From the NCBI GenBank assembly GCA_905221605.1, contig CAJNDS010000890.1, positions 769,063 to 833,062 on the forward strand: 64,000 bases of DNA, read 5' to 3'. A model generated the notes under the pieces. It was not told the origin of the DNA. It did no database searches and saw nothing but the letters and a program-made list of their open reading frames with translations. Below, in pieces: positions 42,289 to 54,060 of the stretch. A program made the translations under genes and the position numbers. The first letter of the stretch is position 1. Every line of letters starts with the position of its first letter. Source of the DNA: Symbiodinium natans. Its lineage: Eukaryota > Sar > Dinophyceae > Suessiales > Symbiodiniaceae.

Positions 42289-43111
42289 TAGGGTTTAGGG
42301 TTTCGGGTTTAGGGTTTCAGGTCGGGGGTTCGGGTTTTAGGGTGTAGGGGTTTGGGGTGAAGAGGTTTAGTGTGTAGATGTTTCGGGTTCAGGGGCTTCG
42401 GAAACAGGGGCTTGGGTTACACACCCTGGCCCCCCATCCCAAAACCTTTTACACCCTTCCGCGCTTTGGGGTGCTTAGGGATTAGGCGGTTTAGGGTTTC
42501 GAGTTTAGGGTTTTGGGGCCTAAGCCAAACCCGCAACCAGGGGCCGAGCCAACACCGTCTGGCTGCAGGCTCAGACGGCTGTGTGTGCTCGAAGGACTCC
42601 CCATCCTGGCAAAGAGGGTGCAGGGTCAAAAAGAAGCTCAAACCCCAAACCTAACCCCTAAACCCAAAACCAAAAACCCGAAACCCTAAACCTGGGACCC
42701 TAAAGCGCGTGAATTGGGGTTCCATGAGGGCTTCTGGGGGTTCAAATAGGAAGCCTCTGACGGAGCGACTGCACCTCTCGCGTGGCTATGACTAGGTGAC
42801 TAGGTCTACAGAAGCACCTCGCTGCAAACCCCTACAAACCCCCAAAATCCTCAACCATTGCATCGAATACCCTTCGGTCCATTCCACAGTGGCGGTTCAC
42901 TTTTAGAGCGACGATGGCCTTAGGTCCTTAGGTATCCATACTAAGCGTGCTTTGTGCCTTTATTAAGACTTACAGTAGGCATGCAATGACAACAACGAGA
43001 ATAGTCAGGGCAGTCTGAAAAGAAGAAAGAGAAGAACCCAAATCCTAAAGAAGCAGTTTGAAAGAAAACCAACAGTAGCGTGCAATGAACCCTATTTAAG
43101 CCCTAAACATT

Positions 43112-43268
43112 GAACCCTAAACCCTAAACCCTAAACCCTAAACCCTAAACCCTAAACCCTAAACCTAAACCCTGAACCCTGAAACCTAAACCCTAAACCC
43201 TAAACCCTAAACCCTAACCCCTAACCCCTAAACCCTAAACCCTAAACCCTAAACCCTAAACCCCTAAC
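43112..43268 (-). repeat. CCCTAAA array
   Basis: About 21 units with a few CCTAAAC and CCCCTAA phase slips. Confidence 0.9.
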
Positions 43269-44356
43269 CGTGGCTCGTGGCCTCAGGCTCAATGCGCTCG
43301 GACAGCATGGTGGCCGCATGCCGCTAGACACGCTGCTGAACGAGGTCTCGCGGTTGATACTGCTGTTAACGACCTGAGTTTGGGGGATTCGGGGTTTAGG
43401 GGTGTAGACCCTAAACCCTAAACCCTAAACCCTAAACCCTAAACCCTAAACCCTAAACCCTAAACTCTAGACTCCAAACCCTACACCCTAAACCCTAAAT
43501 AGGGTGCAGGGGCTCAGGGGTTTAGGAGATTTGGGTTGCCCACAAGAAGAACGAAGGCTCCAGGTTTAGGATTGGGGCTGACCCCATAACCCTCAACAGG
43601 GAATGCTGCAACACCACAGCCACAAAATCATGGGTTCCCCTATTACCCCAGCTCTATACTGCCCCGCAAGGTTCCCCCCCCTTAAATAGCCTCAATTGGG
43701 CTTAATTATCCCTAGCCAGCCTTCATTAATGGGGGGAAGCTAGGGGGGGAGGGGGTAGCATAGAGGGGGTAGCAGGGTAACCCAATAAACTCTGAACCCT
43801 AAACCCTGAACCCTAACCCCCAAACCCTGAACCCTGAGGCATCGAAGATCCGAAGCCATAAAACCCTAAAAGGGCTGTTTGTAGATGGACTGCCTTTTCA
43901 ACGCATTGGCTAGGGGGTTTAGGGTTTCGGGTTTAGGGTTTAGGGTGTAGGGGTTCAGGGTTCGGAGGGTTGAGCGGGTTATGCGCTTGTGGGCCTGTGG
44001 CGTGCAGGGTCCAGACGTTAGAGGTTTTGGGGGCTCTGGGCTTGCTAAGGGTGTTGAGGGGTCTTTAGGGTTCAGGGTTCTGGCGGTTAGGTGTTTTGGG
44101 CTTGTGAGGTCAAGGTTTTAAGGTTAAGGGCCCTAAAGCCTTAACCCTAAACCCTAGTCGAGCTAGGCGACGAGACCAAGCCGCCCGCCCCCCACGAAAG
44201 GAAGCCCCAGCAGCATCCTTTAACCCTAATAAATCCCTATTCCCTACTAGATCCCACTAGGTCGGTCCTTGTAATGGTCCTGTTAAGAAAAAACATCCCT
44301 AAACCCTAAACATTCCTAAACCTTAGTCTCAGGATCCTGTTAAGAGGGCACCTGCC

Positions 44357-44589
44357 TACTTGGAGGTTCATGGTCCTCCAACACCCAATTATATCTGTAC
44401 TCATAATCCACTTATGAGCCCTCTAAGTGCCCGAACATGGCTATGATTGCGGTATACGTACAGTGGTAGTTGGGTGACTTAACCCTAAACCCTAAACCCT
44501 AAACCCTAAACCCTAAACCCTAAACCCTAAACCCTAAACCCTAAACCCTAAACCCTAAACCCTAAACCCAGTACCATGAACCTCCAGGT
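44357..44589. repeat. Palindromic family B copy 3, with inserted CCCTAAA array
   Basis: The left arm CTACTTGGAGGTTCATGG and right arm GTACCATGAACCTCCAGG are inverted. A uniform 90-bp CCCTAAA array at 44481-44570 sits just inside the right arm, where copies 1 and 2 have none. Confidence 0.7.
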
Positions 44590-44880
44590 TCCAGTCTGAG
44601 TCTGGTCACTTCATAGGTGGTCGTGCCCGTGCGGGGTTCCTCCATGTCCATTTCCGTTGGCTCTGCCAGCATCCTGCGTGCTTGGGGGGGTTTAGGGCTA
44701 GGGTTTAGGGATTAGGGGGGTTCGGGGTTTGGGGTTTAGGGTTTGAGTTTAGGGTTTAGGGTTTGCTGTTCAGGGCGTTTTGGCGACTCGGACGGGTTCA
44801 GGGATTGGGGGGGGGGGGGGTTGGGGTTCCAGGGTTTTAGGGTTTTAGGGTTTAGGGCGTCTACTCTTCGTAATTCTTAT

Positions 44881-44911
44881 GAAGGACTGCTAGTATAAGG
44901 GGAAACATCCC
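44881..44911. repeat. Half copy of palindromic family C
   Basis: AAGGACTGCTAGTATAAGGG with GAAACATCCC matches the right arms at 989-1022 and 11918-11947; the left arm is absent. Confidence 0.6.
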
Positions 44912-45142
44912 AACGTGTAGGGTTTTAGGGTTTGGGGTTCTAGGGTTTTTAGGGTTTTAGGGTTCTCGTGTTTCAGGGTGTAGGGCTTAACCGAGGAATA
45001 CGAAGGATGTCAGGTTTAAGGCTAGGGTTTAGGGTTTAGGGTTTGGGGCTTAAGGTTTGGGGTTTAGGGCTTCGGGTTTGGGGACCTCTAGGCCCTACAA
45101 GCCGGAAAACTCCCCTGGTCCACCCGTGGCCGAAGTCCTACT

Positions 45143-45262
45143 ACCCTAAACCCTAAACCCTAAACCCGAAACCCGAAACCCGAAACCCGAAACCCGAAAC
45201 CCTAAACCCTAAACCCTAAACCCTAAACCCTAAACCCTAAACCCTAAACCCTGAACCCTACC
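45143..45262 (-). repeat. CCCTAAA array with CCCGAAA block
   Basis: Six consecutive CCCGAAA units lie inside a CCCTAAA array, an example of variant homogenisation. Confidence 0.9.
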
Positions 45263-45564
45263 CGCGGCCGCCGGTCCTGCTGAGCTCCAACTTGGCGGCC
45301 GCCCTCTTGCGTTTGACAGAGGCCTGGGGGAGCACAGCGCGGTGTAGCGCTTTGCCTATAGGGTTTATAGGGTTTAAGGTTTAGGGTTTAGGGTGTAGGG
45401 TTCAGGGTTTAGGGTGTCGGGCCTACACCAAACCGCAGTTCTTAAGAGGAAAATTAATCCGTTCCTAGGCATGATTCTGTGCTTAAGGCCTGTTCCTTTT
45501 CCAAAGGGTTTGGGCTTTTTGGGCGTTGGATCAACTGGATAAGCAAGGGGCCTTGGGGCTTCTG

Positions 45565-45690
45565 GTTTAGGGTTTAGGGTTTAGGCTTTAGGGTTTAGGG
45601 TTTAGGGTCCAGGGTCTAGGGTCTAGGGTTCAGGGTTTAGGGTTTAGGGTTTAGGGTTTAGGGTTCAGGGTTTAGGGTTTAGGGTTTAGG
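45565..45690 (+). repeat. TTTAGGG array
   Basis: About 16 units including TCTAGGG, TCCAGGG and TTCAGGG variants. Confidence 0.85.
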
Positions 45691-47316
45691 GCTAAGGGCG
45701 TCGGTGCTACCAGCTTGCCCCAGCAACCTGTGAATGATAAGCGGTGAGCTTCTTTGTGATTTCGGGCTTGTTGTCCCAGAACCTAACACATCAGAGAAAG
45801 AAAAAGAAGGCCCTGCGCATCACAGACCAAACTCGGAATCCCACACCCAATGGACCCACTCTAAAAAGAAGGCGCACACACACACACAAACAAACAAACA
45901 AATTACTGGGCATCCGAGATTTCCGGTGAAAGGGCCCATCTGGGTTTGGGGGGAGCCTAAGCCCTAAACCCGAACCCCTACTACTATTCGCATAAGAACC
46001 CCCACCCCCCCCCCCCCAAAAAAAAAAAAAAAAGAATAACAATGAAAAACAAAAAGAACAAAAATAAATAAAATAAAAAATAAATAGAAGCCCCTGTGGT
46101 GCCATCTCAAGACAAGACCAGCAACCGTTGCAACCGTTGAGAGGTTTAGGGCTTAGGGTTTAAGGTTTTGGGTTTGGGGTTAGGGGTCTAGGGTCTAGGG
46201 TCTAGGGTTTAGGTTTAGGGTTAAGGGTTTTAGGGTTTAGGGTTGAGGGTTTAGGGCTAGAAATGCAAAAGTATAGAATGGCTTTAGGGGTCTACCTGAA
46301 GGCTCCTCATGTACTTCCTTTTTGGGCTATAATCTAGTACGCTGCCTGAAAAAGGTGCTACCTTGCTACATACCCCTAAACCCTAAACCCTTAAACCCCT
46401 AAACCACTAAACCCCTAAACCCCTGAACCCCTAAACCTCTAGACACGTCTTTTTTTTTTTTTTTTTTTTTGGGGGGGGGGGGGGGGGGTTCGCACCTGAA
46501 GGTTGTTTGGCACCAGCTGAACTTCCTCGCAATGCCCAGAAAATCGTGTTGAGGATCTGAGGCTGAGGGTTTCGGGTTTCGGGTTTAGGGCTTGGGGTTT
46601 GGGGTTTAGGGTTTAGGGTTTGGGGTTTAGGGTTTAGCGTTTCGGGTTTCGGGTTTAGGGCGACGCCCCCTTGGCCCTCCCCCCCTTTGGAGGCCATTGG
46701 GGCTCTGGTTATTCCCCTACCTGCACTCTGAAAGGAACCCCCCAAACATCTCTGGTGCCTTGCAAGCCGTTAAAGGAAGGTCTGAAAGCCCCTGAACCCT
46801 AAACACTAAACCCTAAACCCTAAACCCTAAACCCTAGACCCCGCCAAACGACCTAGACAAGACACAGGAGCCACCAGGAACAAGCAGGGTGCCCATGTTT
46901 GTTCCAAGGGGCTTTCCAGGAACCCAAACCCTACAAAATGGGAATAGGAGCCTACTCTGGGTCCTAGAAGCTAGGAGGCGGAGCCCTGAAAAGGTCGAGG
47001 AGACCTCTGAAAACACCTTTTTCCCAAGGCTGGGAAGACTCCCAAGAGCAAGGCCAGAGACCTGTTGGGCCTCCGCCCGGGCTAACCAAGGAATTCTGTT
47101 TAGGGTGTGTTTTAGGGTTTCGGGTTTAGGGTTTAGGGCTTCGGGTTTCGCTTCGGGTGTTTTGGGTGTTTCGGGGCTTTCGGGCATCAAATGACTCCAG
47201 AATTTACATCACTCAAGGCTTCCAACAAGCTGCTGCCTGCTGGACACTTTTCCTGCGGTCCTAGAAGTTAAGCCCTAAACCCTAAACTCTAAAACCTAAG
47301 CCCTGAACCCTGAACC

Positions 47317-47392
47317 CCAAACCCTATAAACCCTATAAACCCTATAAACCCTATAAACCCTATAAACCCTATAAACCCTAAACCCTAAACCC
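47317..47392 (-). repeat. CCCTATAAA nine-base variant array
   Basis: Six or seven copies of CCCTATAAA followed by CCCTAAA, a two-base expansion of the telomere unit amplified locally. Confidence 0.85.
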
Positions 47393-47470
47393 TACGCCGG
47401 AAGGTCCTTCGATGGCGCAGTGGAAGGCTACTCACTCTATGACAAGCTGTCTGGCCCAGACTGTCCAAAG

Positions 47471-47604
47471 TCCCTAAACCTAACCCTAAACCCTAAACCC
47501 TAAACCCTAAACCCTAAACCCTAAACCCTAAACCCTAAACCCTAAACCCTAAACCCTAAACCCTAAACCCTAAACCCCACACCCCAAACCCTAAACCCTA
47601 ACCC
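47471..47604 (-). repeat. CCCTAAA array
   Basis: About 17 nearly perfect units. Confidence 0.9.
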
Positions 47605-48218
47605 ACGTGTTCCAGATGTCCCCAGTGACAGACAAGTTTCACGTTAAGTCTTCCAGCGTTGCAAAGTGTCCAAGTGCCCCAAGTGGCTCAAGTGTTTCTT
47701 AGGGTTTCGGGTTTAGTGTTTAGGGTTCAGGGATTAGGGTTTAGGCTCGCTGCAGTTTGGTTCGCAGCGAGTTGTGCTTCGGTGGAATTGGGGTGGGCAA
47801 GTCTTCACAGTCTTGCGTTCAGCTGACCAATGCCACACCCTACACCCTGCACCCTTAACCCTTTGGTCTAGGGTGGGGTATCTCTTTACTTCCAGGCTCC
47901 AGCGACCCTAATTGGGTGACCAGAACACCCTCCAAACTCTGAAGCCTCTGAACGCCAAACCCCCGAAAAGCCCTGAAACCCTAAACGCCCTCCAAACCCT
48001 GGAAAACCCTCTGACTTCGGACCCTAAACCCTAAACCCTAAACCCTAAACCCTAAACCATCAACCCCATGAACCCAAACTCCAGAAAAAGGAGGTCCTGC
48101 AAGAACGCCTCCAACTTCCTCACGTGCTGCTCGTGCAGTTTACGGTCCGGAGGGAGCGGGACGGCGCCTGTCTCTTGGGCTCTTGGGCTGCGGGGCTGAG
48201 GGTCCTTATTGGATTTAG

Positions 48219-48296
48219 ACCCTAAACCCTAAACCCTAAACCCTAAACCCTAAACCCTAAACCCTAAACCCTAAACCCTAAACCCTAAACCCTAAA
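48219..48296 (-). repeat. CCCTAAA array
   Basis: Eleven units. A degenerate CTAAACTC-rich stretch follows at about 48390-48550. Confidence 0.9.
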
Positions 48297-50781
48297 CAGT
48301 GAGTACTATTCATATTCTTGGAGCCCCCGGATTTGGGGCAGTTCGGGAGGCTTCCGGGTTGAACAAGTCGGGAGCCTGACACCCAAGCCCTCAACTCCAA
48401 AACTCCAAAACTCCTAAGCTCCTAAACCCCTGAACCTCTAAACTCCTAAACCCCTAAACTCCTAAACTCCTGAGCTCCTAAGCCTAAACTCCTAAACCCT
48501 GAACCCTATAAACTCCCAAGCTCCTAAGCCTAAACCCTCAATTGCTAAACCCTGCTAAGCCCTTGCTCTTACCCTATACTTCCAGGGTTTCAAAACCCTA
48601 AACCCTAAACCCTCAAGGACTCAATTCTTAGGACCCTCGAAGTATTGGGTTAGCTAATGCCCGCTGTGAACCCCGAAACCCTAAACCCCAAACCCTAAAC
48701 CCTAAATTCTAAACCCTGAACCCTAAATTCTAAACCCTAAACCCTAAACCCCAAACCCTAAACCCTAAACTCTCAACCCTAAACCCTAGACCCTTCTCAC
48801 CACACCAGGCTGGCCCAGCGGAGGCAGGTGGGGGGTGGGGGGGGGGGTGTTTAAGGTGCGAGGCGTCAATGCAGGGTCTTACCCTAGCCCCTCACACCTT
48901 TATAGATCTAGACGTAGGCACCTCGCTTCTTGGCCTAAACCCTGAACGTAGGCACCTCGCTTCTTAGCCTAAACTCTCAACCCTAACGCTCAGCCCCCTG
49001 AACCCAGCTCCTGGGGTTTTCGGGTTGAGAGATGTGGTTGCATGCTGGACCCAAGCCTGCACGGATAGTATTGTTGGGAATAGTAGCTGGTAGAGACTTT
49101 AGCCCTCAAACCCAAAGCAGCTTCAGCAAATTAGCAAGCCCTGAACCCAAAACCCCACAACTCGTCCATAGCCCTAAGGCCTAAACACTAAGCCCTAAAC
49201 CCTAAACCCTTCACACCGTTCCAAGGGCCTCCTATGGGCTGGTCCAGGCCGTTCATGTCAAAGATGTCTTGGTCTAACCTTGGCTGTCCAGCAGGGTTTA
49301 GGGTTTAGGGTTCAGGGGTTGAGGGTTCAGAGTCTTGTGTTTGTTTACACGGCCCCACGGTCTCAACCCTGACGCTCAACCCCAAACCCACCACAAACCA
49401 CAGGAGAAGACAAAAAGAGAAACCCTAAACCCAAAACCCCCAACCCCAAACCCCGATCCTCAAACCCCAAACCCTCAACCACTCCTGCACTACCTAAGGG
49501 GGTTCAAGCTCTAAAGCCGGACCCTACATGCACCATAACCACAAGGGCTTTCGGGTTTCTAGGGGTTCAGGGCTTCGGTCTTATTGGGTTGGAGGCTTAT
49601 GGTTCATAGGGTTTAGGATTTGGAAGCGGAATATGCAACATGCGCTACACAGTCGAGAGCCTATCCTGACACTAAACCCTCAACCCTCAACCCTGCACCC
49701 CACAAACCTCCAAAGTAGCTCAACGCAGCTCCTCTGCTTCAGGATGTGCTCCTTGCGGGGGTTCGGGTTTAGGGTTCAGGGCTTTTGGCTTTGGGGTGTG
49801 GGGCTGGTGTCCTAGGGTTCAGCAGTTTGGGGTTTCCTGCAGGCTCAGCAACCGAAAGCCACAAACCATGAAGCGCAAACCAGAAATCCTACAGACGCGT
49901 GAGCCTGCTTGGGGGAGAGGGGGGGGGGGGGGGGGGGGGGGGCCTGCAAGCGCGTTTGGGGAACGAGGCTCAGGGAAAAGACCCTCTAACCCTAATAACC
50001 CTAATAACGCTAACAACCCTAATAACTCTAACAACCGCAACTGGGTTTCCCGATCCAAGGGGGGACGGGAAGGACTCGTGGATCCTAAACTCATTTACGA
50101 GCGAGAAAGGGCCGGAGTGCAAGCTTCTTTAACTAGAACCAAGACAAAGCATGGAGTTTCCGAAATTGGGGGGGGGGGGGGAGCCTTGTTAAGGTCCTGC
50201 CCCAAACCCAAAACACTAAACCCTAAACCGCCCTAAACCCAAAACCCTAAGCCCTAAACCTTATTCTAAGGAAATCCTACTATTTTTGGGGGGTTGATAC
50301 TGGGGGCACCCTATGTTCGTAAACCCCCCACCCTGCTCAGCCTGACAATGGTGGACTGGGAGGAGAACTAGTTTAGGGTTTAGGGTTAGGGGTTTAGGGT
50401 TTAGGGACGAGGCAGCACCAGCAGGCGACAGAGAACAACTCAGCAACTGGAACAAGAAGAGAGCAGTCAAAAGAATGCATGCCATAGTGTCTGACAACAG
50501 TTTACCAAGAGGAGGACGATATTGGGAATCTGTGGGTGAAAGGTTGATTGGTGTAGCGGTTGAGGGTAAACCCTATAGTGCTCGAAGTATACAAATAAGA
50601 CCTACATTGGGGTCTTAAAGTCTGTAAAGAAAAACCTACTTTGGGCTATTTGGAGCCTTAGAGAAAGCTTCCTAGCCATAAAAAATGAACATGTAATCTG
50701 CAGGGCTCGTCGCTGCAAGCAAAGACCTGAAATACTGAAATATGAAGCCCCAGAAGCCCCAAAATCCGTGGGTGAGGGTCA

Positions 50782-50856
50782 AGGGTTTAGGGTTTAGGGT
50801 TTAGGGTTTAGGGTTTAGGGTTTAGGGTTTAGGGTTTAGGGTTTACGATTTAGGGT
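50782..50856 (+). repeat. TTTAGGG array
   Basis: About 10 units; another lies at 51614-51698. Confidence 0.9.
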
Positions 50857-51613
50857 TAAGGCTTTCGGATATATAGGGCACAGCGCCCCGGCCTTGGCGA
50901 CCTTCGGCAGCGGAATCTTGTTGAAGCTGTGGCCGCTCTTGCTCTTCTTCGAAAGCTTGCCTTAACCCTAAACCCTAAACCCTAAACCCTAAACCCTAAA
51001 CCCTAAACTCTAAACCCTAAACCCCAAACCCTAAACCCCTCTTAAATGTTTCGCATTTAGGCGCCTTAGCGTAGTTTCTACAAAAGGCCAAAGGGTTAGA
51101 GTCCTAAGAGTCAGCCAGAAGAAGCAAGCCAAGTTGCTATTATCAACGGTGGCCATCGCGCCTCGCTTTGCGGTTGCGGCTTCTTAGGGAACTCCGAAAC
51201 TGGGGGGTTAATAGGGGGCTCCTAAACCCTAAACCCTAAACCCTAAACCCTAAACCCTAAACCCTAAACCCTAAATCTCCAGCGCAGCTCACTGACAACC
51301 TGGCTTTTCTTGGCTGGCGCTGTATGTTAAAAGAATGGCACCACTTGCCCGCCCTTTCCTCCCTTGGGAGCCCAGTGGTACCCTTTACCCTTTTTTTTGC
51401 TTGGGTTATGGGTTCGCTTATAAAATGACCCACCCAAAACAGGGTGCCCTTATTGTAATCTGGTTGCTGGGCGGGTTTAGGGCTTGGGGTTTAGGGTTGA
51501 GGGTCAGGAAACCTTCCAAAGATGCCCGGACTAACCCTACGTGTACCCGAGGCCCCCAAGCCCTAGCTAGCACCATCTTTTAGAGTAGACGAAGACTTCT
51601 AGCGCGCTGCAAG

Positions 51614-51698
51614 AGTTTAGGGTTTAGGGTTTAGGGTTTAGGGTTTAGGGTTTAGGGTTTAGGGTTTAGGGTTTAGGGTTTAGGGTTTAGGGTTTAGG
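51614..51698 (+). repeat. TTTAGGG array
   Basis: Twelve perfect units. Confidence 0.9.
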
Positions 51699-52871
51699 CT
51701 CAGCCCAAGCGGCCCTAAGCTCCCCTTTCTGATTCTGGTGCATGGGGGTTTAGGCACGTGGGGGGTATGTAGGGTTTCTTTAGGGGCAGGTGCGGTAATT
51801 GTATAGATTCCAATGCATTTGTGGACCATACAACCCTCAGTCCCCTAAACCCTAAACCCTAAACCCTAAACCCTGAACCCTAAACCCTAAACAAGGGCGC
51901 CCCCAAAGCAGGCTCTAGGGGTTGCACCTCGGACCCTTAAGGTTCTGCCCTTGGGCTTTGGGGGACCCTTTCTTAGGATCCTTAAGGTAGTATAAGGGTC
52001 CTAATAAATGGGAACCTTTAGGGGTACAGTCTTAGAGGCACGAGCCCAAATGCCAAAACCCTGATTCCCTAACCCTAAACCACAACCTGTTTAGGGACTA
52101 GGGTTTAGAGTTTAGGGTTTAGGGGTACGAGTCTTCATCCCTTGATAGGCAAGAGTCTCATGCCGTGGCCGGAATTCAGCGTGGAGGCCTCTTCGGCAAA
52201 GTCTCGAGGCTTCAGGGCTTAGGCAAGGGTTCACGATTCAGCCAGCAAGGTTTTGGGTCGCTAAACCCTAAACCCTAAACCCTAAACCCTAAGCCCTGAT
52301 TAGGGGGTTCGGTTTTGCTGAACAACGCTCAGGAACCTCATTTTGGGCTGTTTCTGCAGTTTGGTTGAGTTCGCTAGACTACGGTGACATGCAAATATGT
52401 TGGAAGCAGGGGCCTCAAGGGTTTGAAAGGGTACCGCTTACATTCCTGTAGTTATGGGTTACGCAGCACCAACCCTAAACCCTTAAACTTAAACCCTCAA
52501 CCCTAGACCAAGAACTCAAAGCGCACTGCGGTTCAGGGTTTGGCTGTAGCTTGGGGACGAAATGAACCGTAAAAGCGTTTATGGTCCTCTTGATGTAGGT
52601 GCCTAAATAATTACAATAGGATTTTTTCGGGGGCTATTGAAATATACATATATATATATAGGAACCATAAGGGAATACTATTAGAAATTATTCCAACCCT
52701 ATATTACCTGATAGTAGGGCTTCTAGTCTATGACCCCCAACTCGTGGGTTCATTTCGTGCCCCAGGTGTTTTATGGTGCATGTACCTTAAATAGTGGAAA
52801 GTAGTACACATATATGTACGAGGAACCTTCCTGTATTATGTGACCATGCGTCTTTTCTGAACATTCAAACA

Positions 52872-54060
52872 GGGGTTCGAATAGTTTGAATGGTTTGGGG
52901 TCCGGACTGGGGCCCCCAAACTATTCGAACTATTCGAACTATTCGAAACTATTCGAAACTATTCGAACTATTCGAACCAGGGGGGTTCGAATAGTTCGAA
53001 TAGTTTGGGGGCCCGGCCTGGAGGCCCAAACTATTCGAACTATCCGAACTATTCGAACCAGGGGGGTTCGAATAATTCGAATAGTTTGGGGGCGAGGGCT
53101 GGTGCCCCAAACTATTCGAACTATTCGAACTATTCGAACCAGGGGGGTTCGAATAGTTCGAATAGTTTCGAATAGTTCGAATAGTTCGAATAGTTTGGGG
53201 CGTCCCCGGGGAGACCAGTTTGGGAGGAAGGGGGGTTCGAATAGTTCGAATAGTGTGGGGGCCCCAGGCCGGGCCCCCAAACTATTCGAACTATTCGAAC
53301 TATTCGAAACTATTCGAACTATTCGAACCAGAGGGGTTCGAATAGTTCGAATAGTTCGAATAGTTTGGGGGCCCGGCCTGGTGCCCCAAACTATTCGAAC
53401 TGTTCGAACTATTCGAACCAGGGGGGTTCGAATAGTTCGAATAGTTTGGGGGCCCGGCCTGGTACCCCAAACTATTCGAACTATTCGAACCAGGGGGGTT
53501 CGGATAGTTCGAATAGTTTGGGGGCGAGGGCTGGTGCCCCAAACTATTCGAACTATTCGAACTATTCGAACCAGGGGGGTTCGAATAGTTCGAATAGTTT
53601 CGAATAGTTCGAATAGTTCGACTAGTTTGGGGGGTCCCCGGGGAGACCAGTTTGGGAGGAAGGGGGGTTCGCGCCGGCCTGGGGCCCCCAAAGGTCAAAA
53701 TTTGCCGGAATCCCCTTGGCACCCTGCAAAAGACCCGCAAATACCGCACAAAACGGGAACGGGTAGGAACAACTTTGCGGGTCGAAATTTGCCGGGATCC
53801 CCTTGGCGCCCTGCAAAAGTCCCGCAAATAACACGCAAAACGGGAAAGGGTAGGAACAACGTTGCCTGTCAAAATTTGCCGGGATCCCCTTGGCACCTTG
53901 CAAAAGTCCTGCAAATGCCGCACAAAACTAGTGCCCCAAACTATTCGAACTATTCGAGCCAAGGGGGTTCGAATAGTTCGAAAAATTTCGAATAGTTCGA
54001 ATAGTTCGAATAGTTTAGGGGGGTGGGGTGCCCGGGGAGACCAGTCTGGAAAGGAAGGGA
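52872..54060. repeat. Palindromic TTCGAATAG satellite
   Basis: Runs of AACTATTCG change to TTCGAATAG across GGGGGG or GGGGCCC hinges, so each block of about 90-160 bp is a large hairpin. Since 9 is divisible by 3, the array has long open frames on both strands; these are not genes. Confidence 0.9.
53699..53930 (+). repeat. Triplicated 87-bp GC-rich repeat
   Basis: TTTGCCGGAATCCCCTTGGC-type units start at 53701, 53788 and 53875 (period 87). They interrupt the TTCGAATAG satellite and occur only here in the window. Confidence 0.9.

Larger units (their letters stand above)
42289..52860. repeat. Mosaic of interstitial telomere-like arrays (right block)
   Basis: Same organisation as the left block: arrays in both orientations with unique spacers and no supported gene. 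Spacers of more than 300 bp with nothing recognised include about 42690-43080, 43540-43790, 48790-49420 and 52300-52860. Low-complexity items: AC/CAAA at about 45875-45902, (A)n and (G)n tracts at about 46010-46080 and 46450-46490, and (TA)n at about 52647-52660. Confidence 0.88.

Noticed and set aside
47395-47470. tRNA-like words (GGCGCAGTGG) near 47415
   Set aside because: No acceptor stem or TΨC arm can be paired around it.
52886-53995. Long open frame (369 codons) rich in SNSSNS/TIRTIRT
   Set aside because: Product of a 9-bp satellite, which is stop-free in several frames on both strands; no domain.
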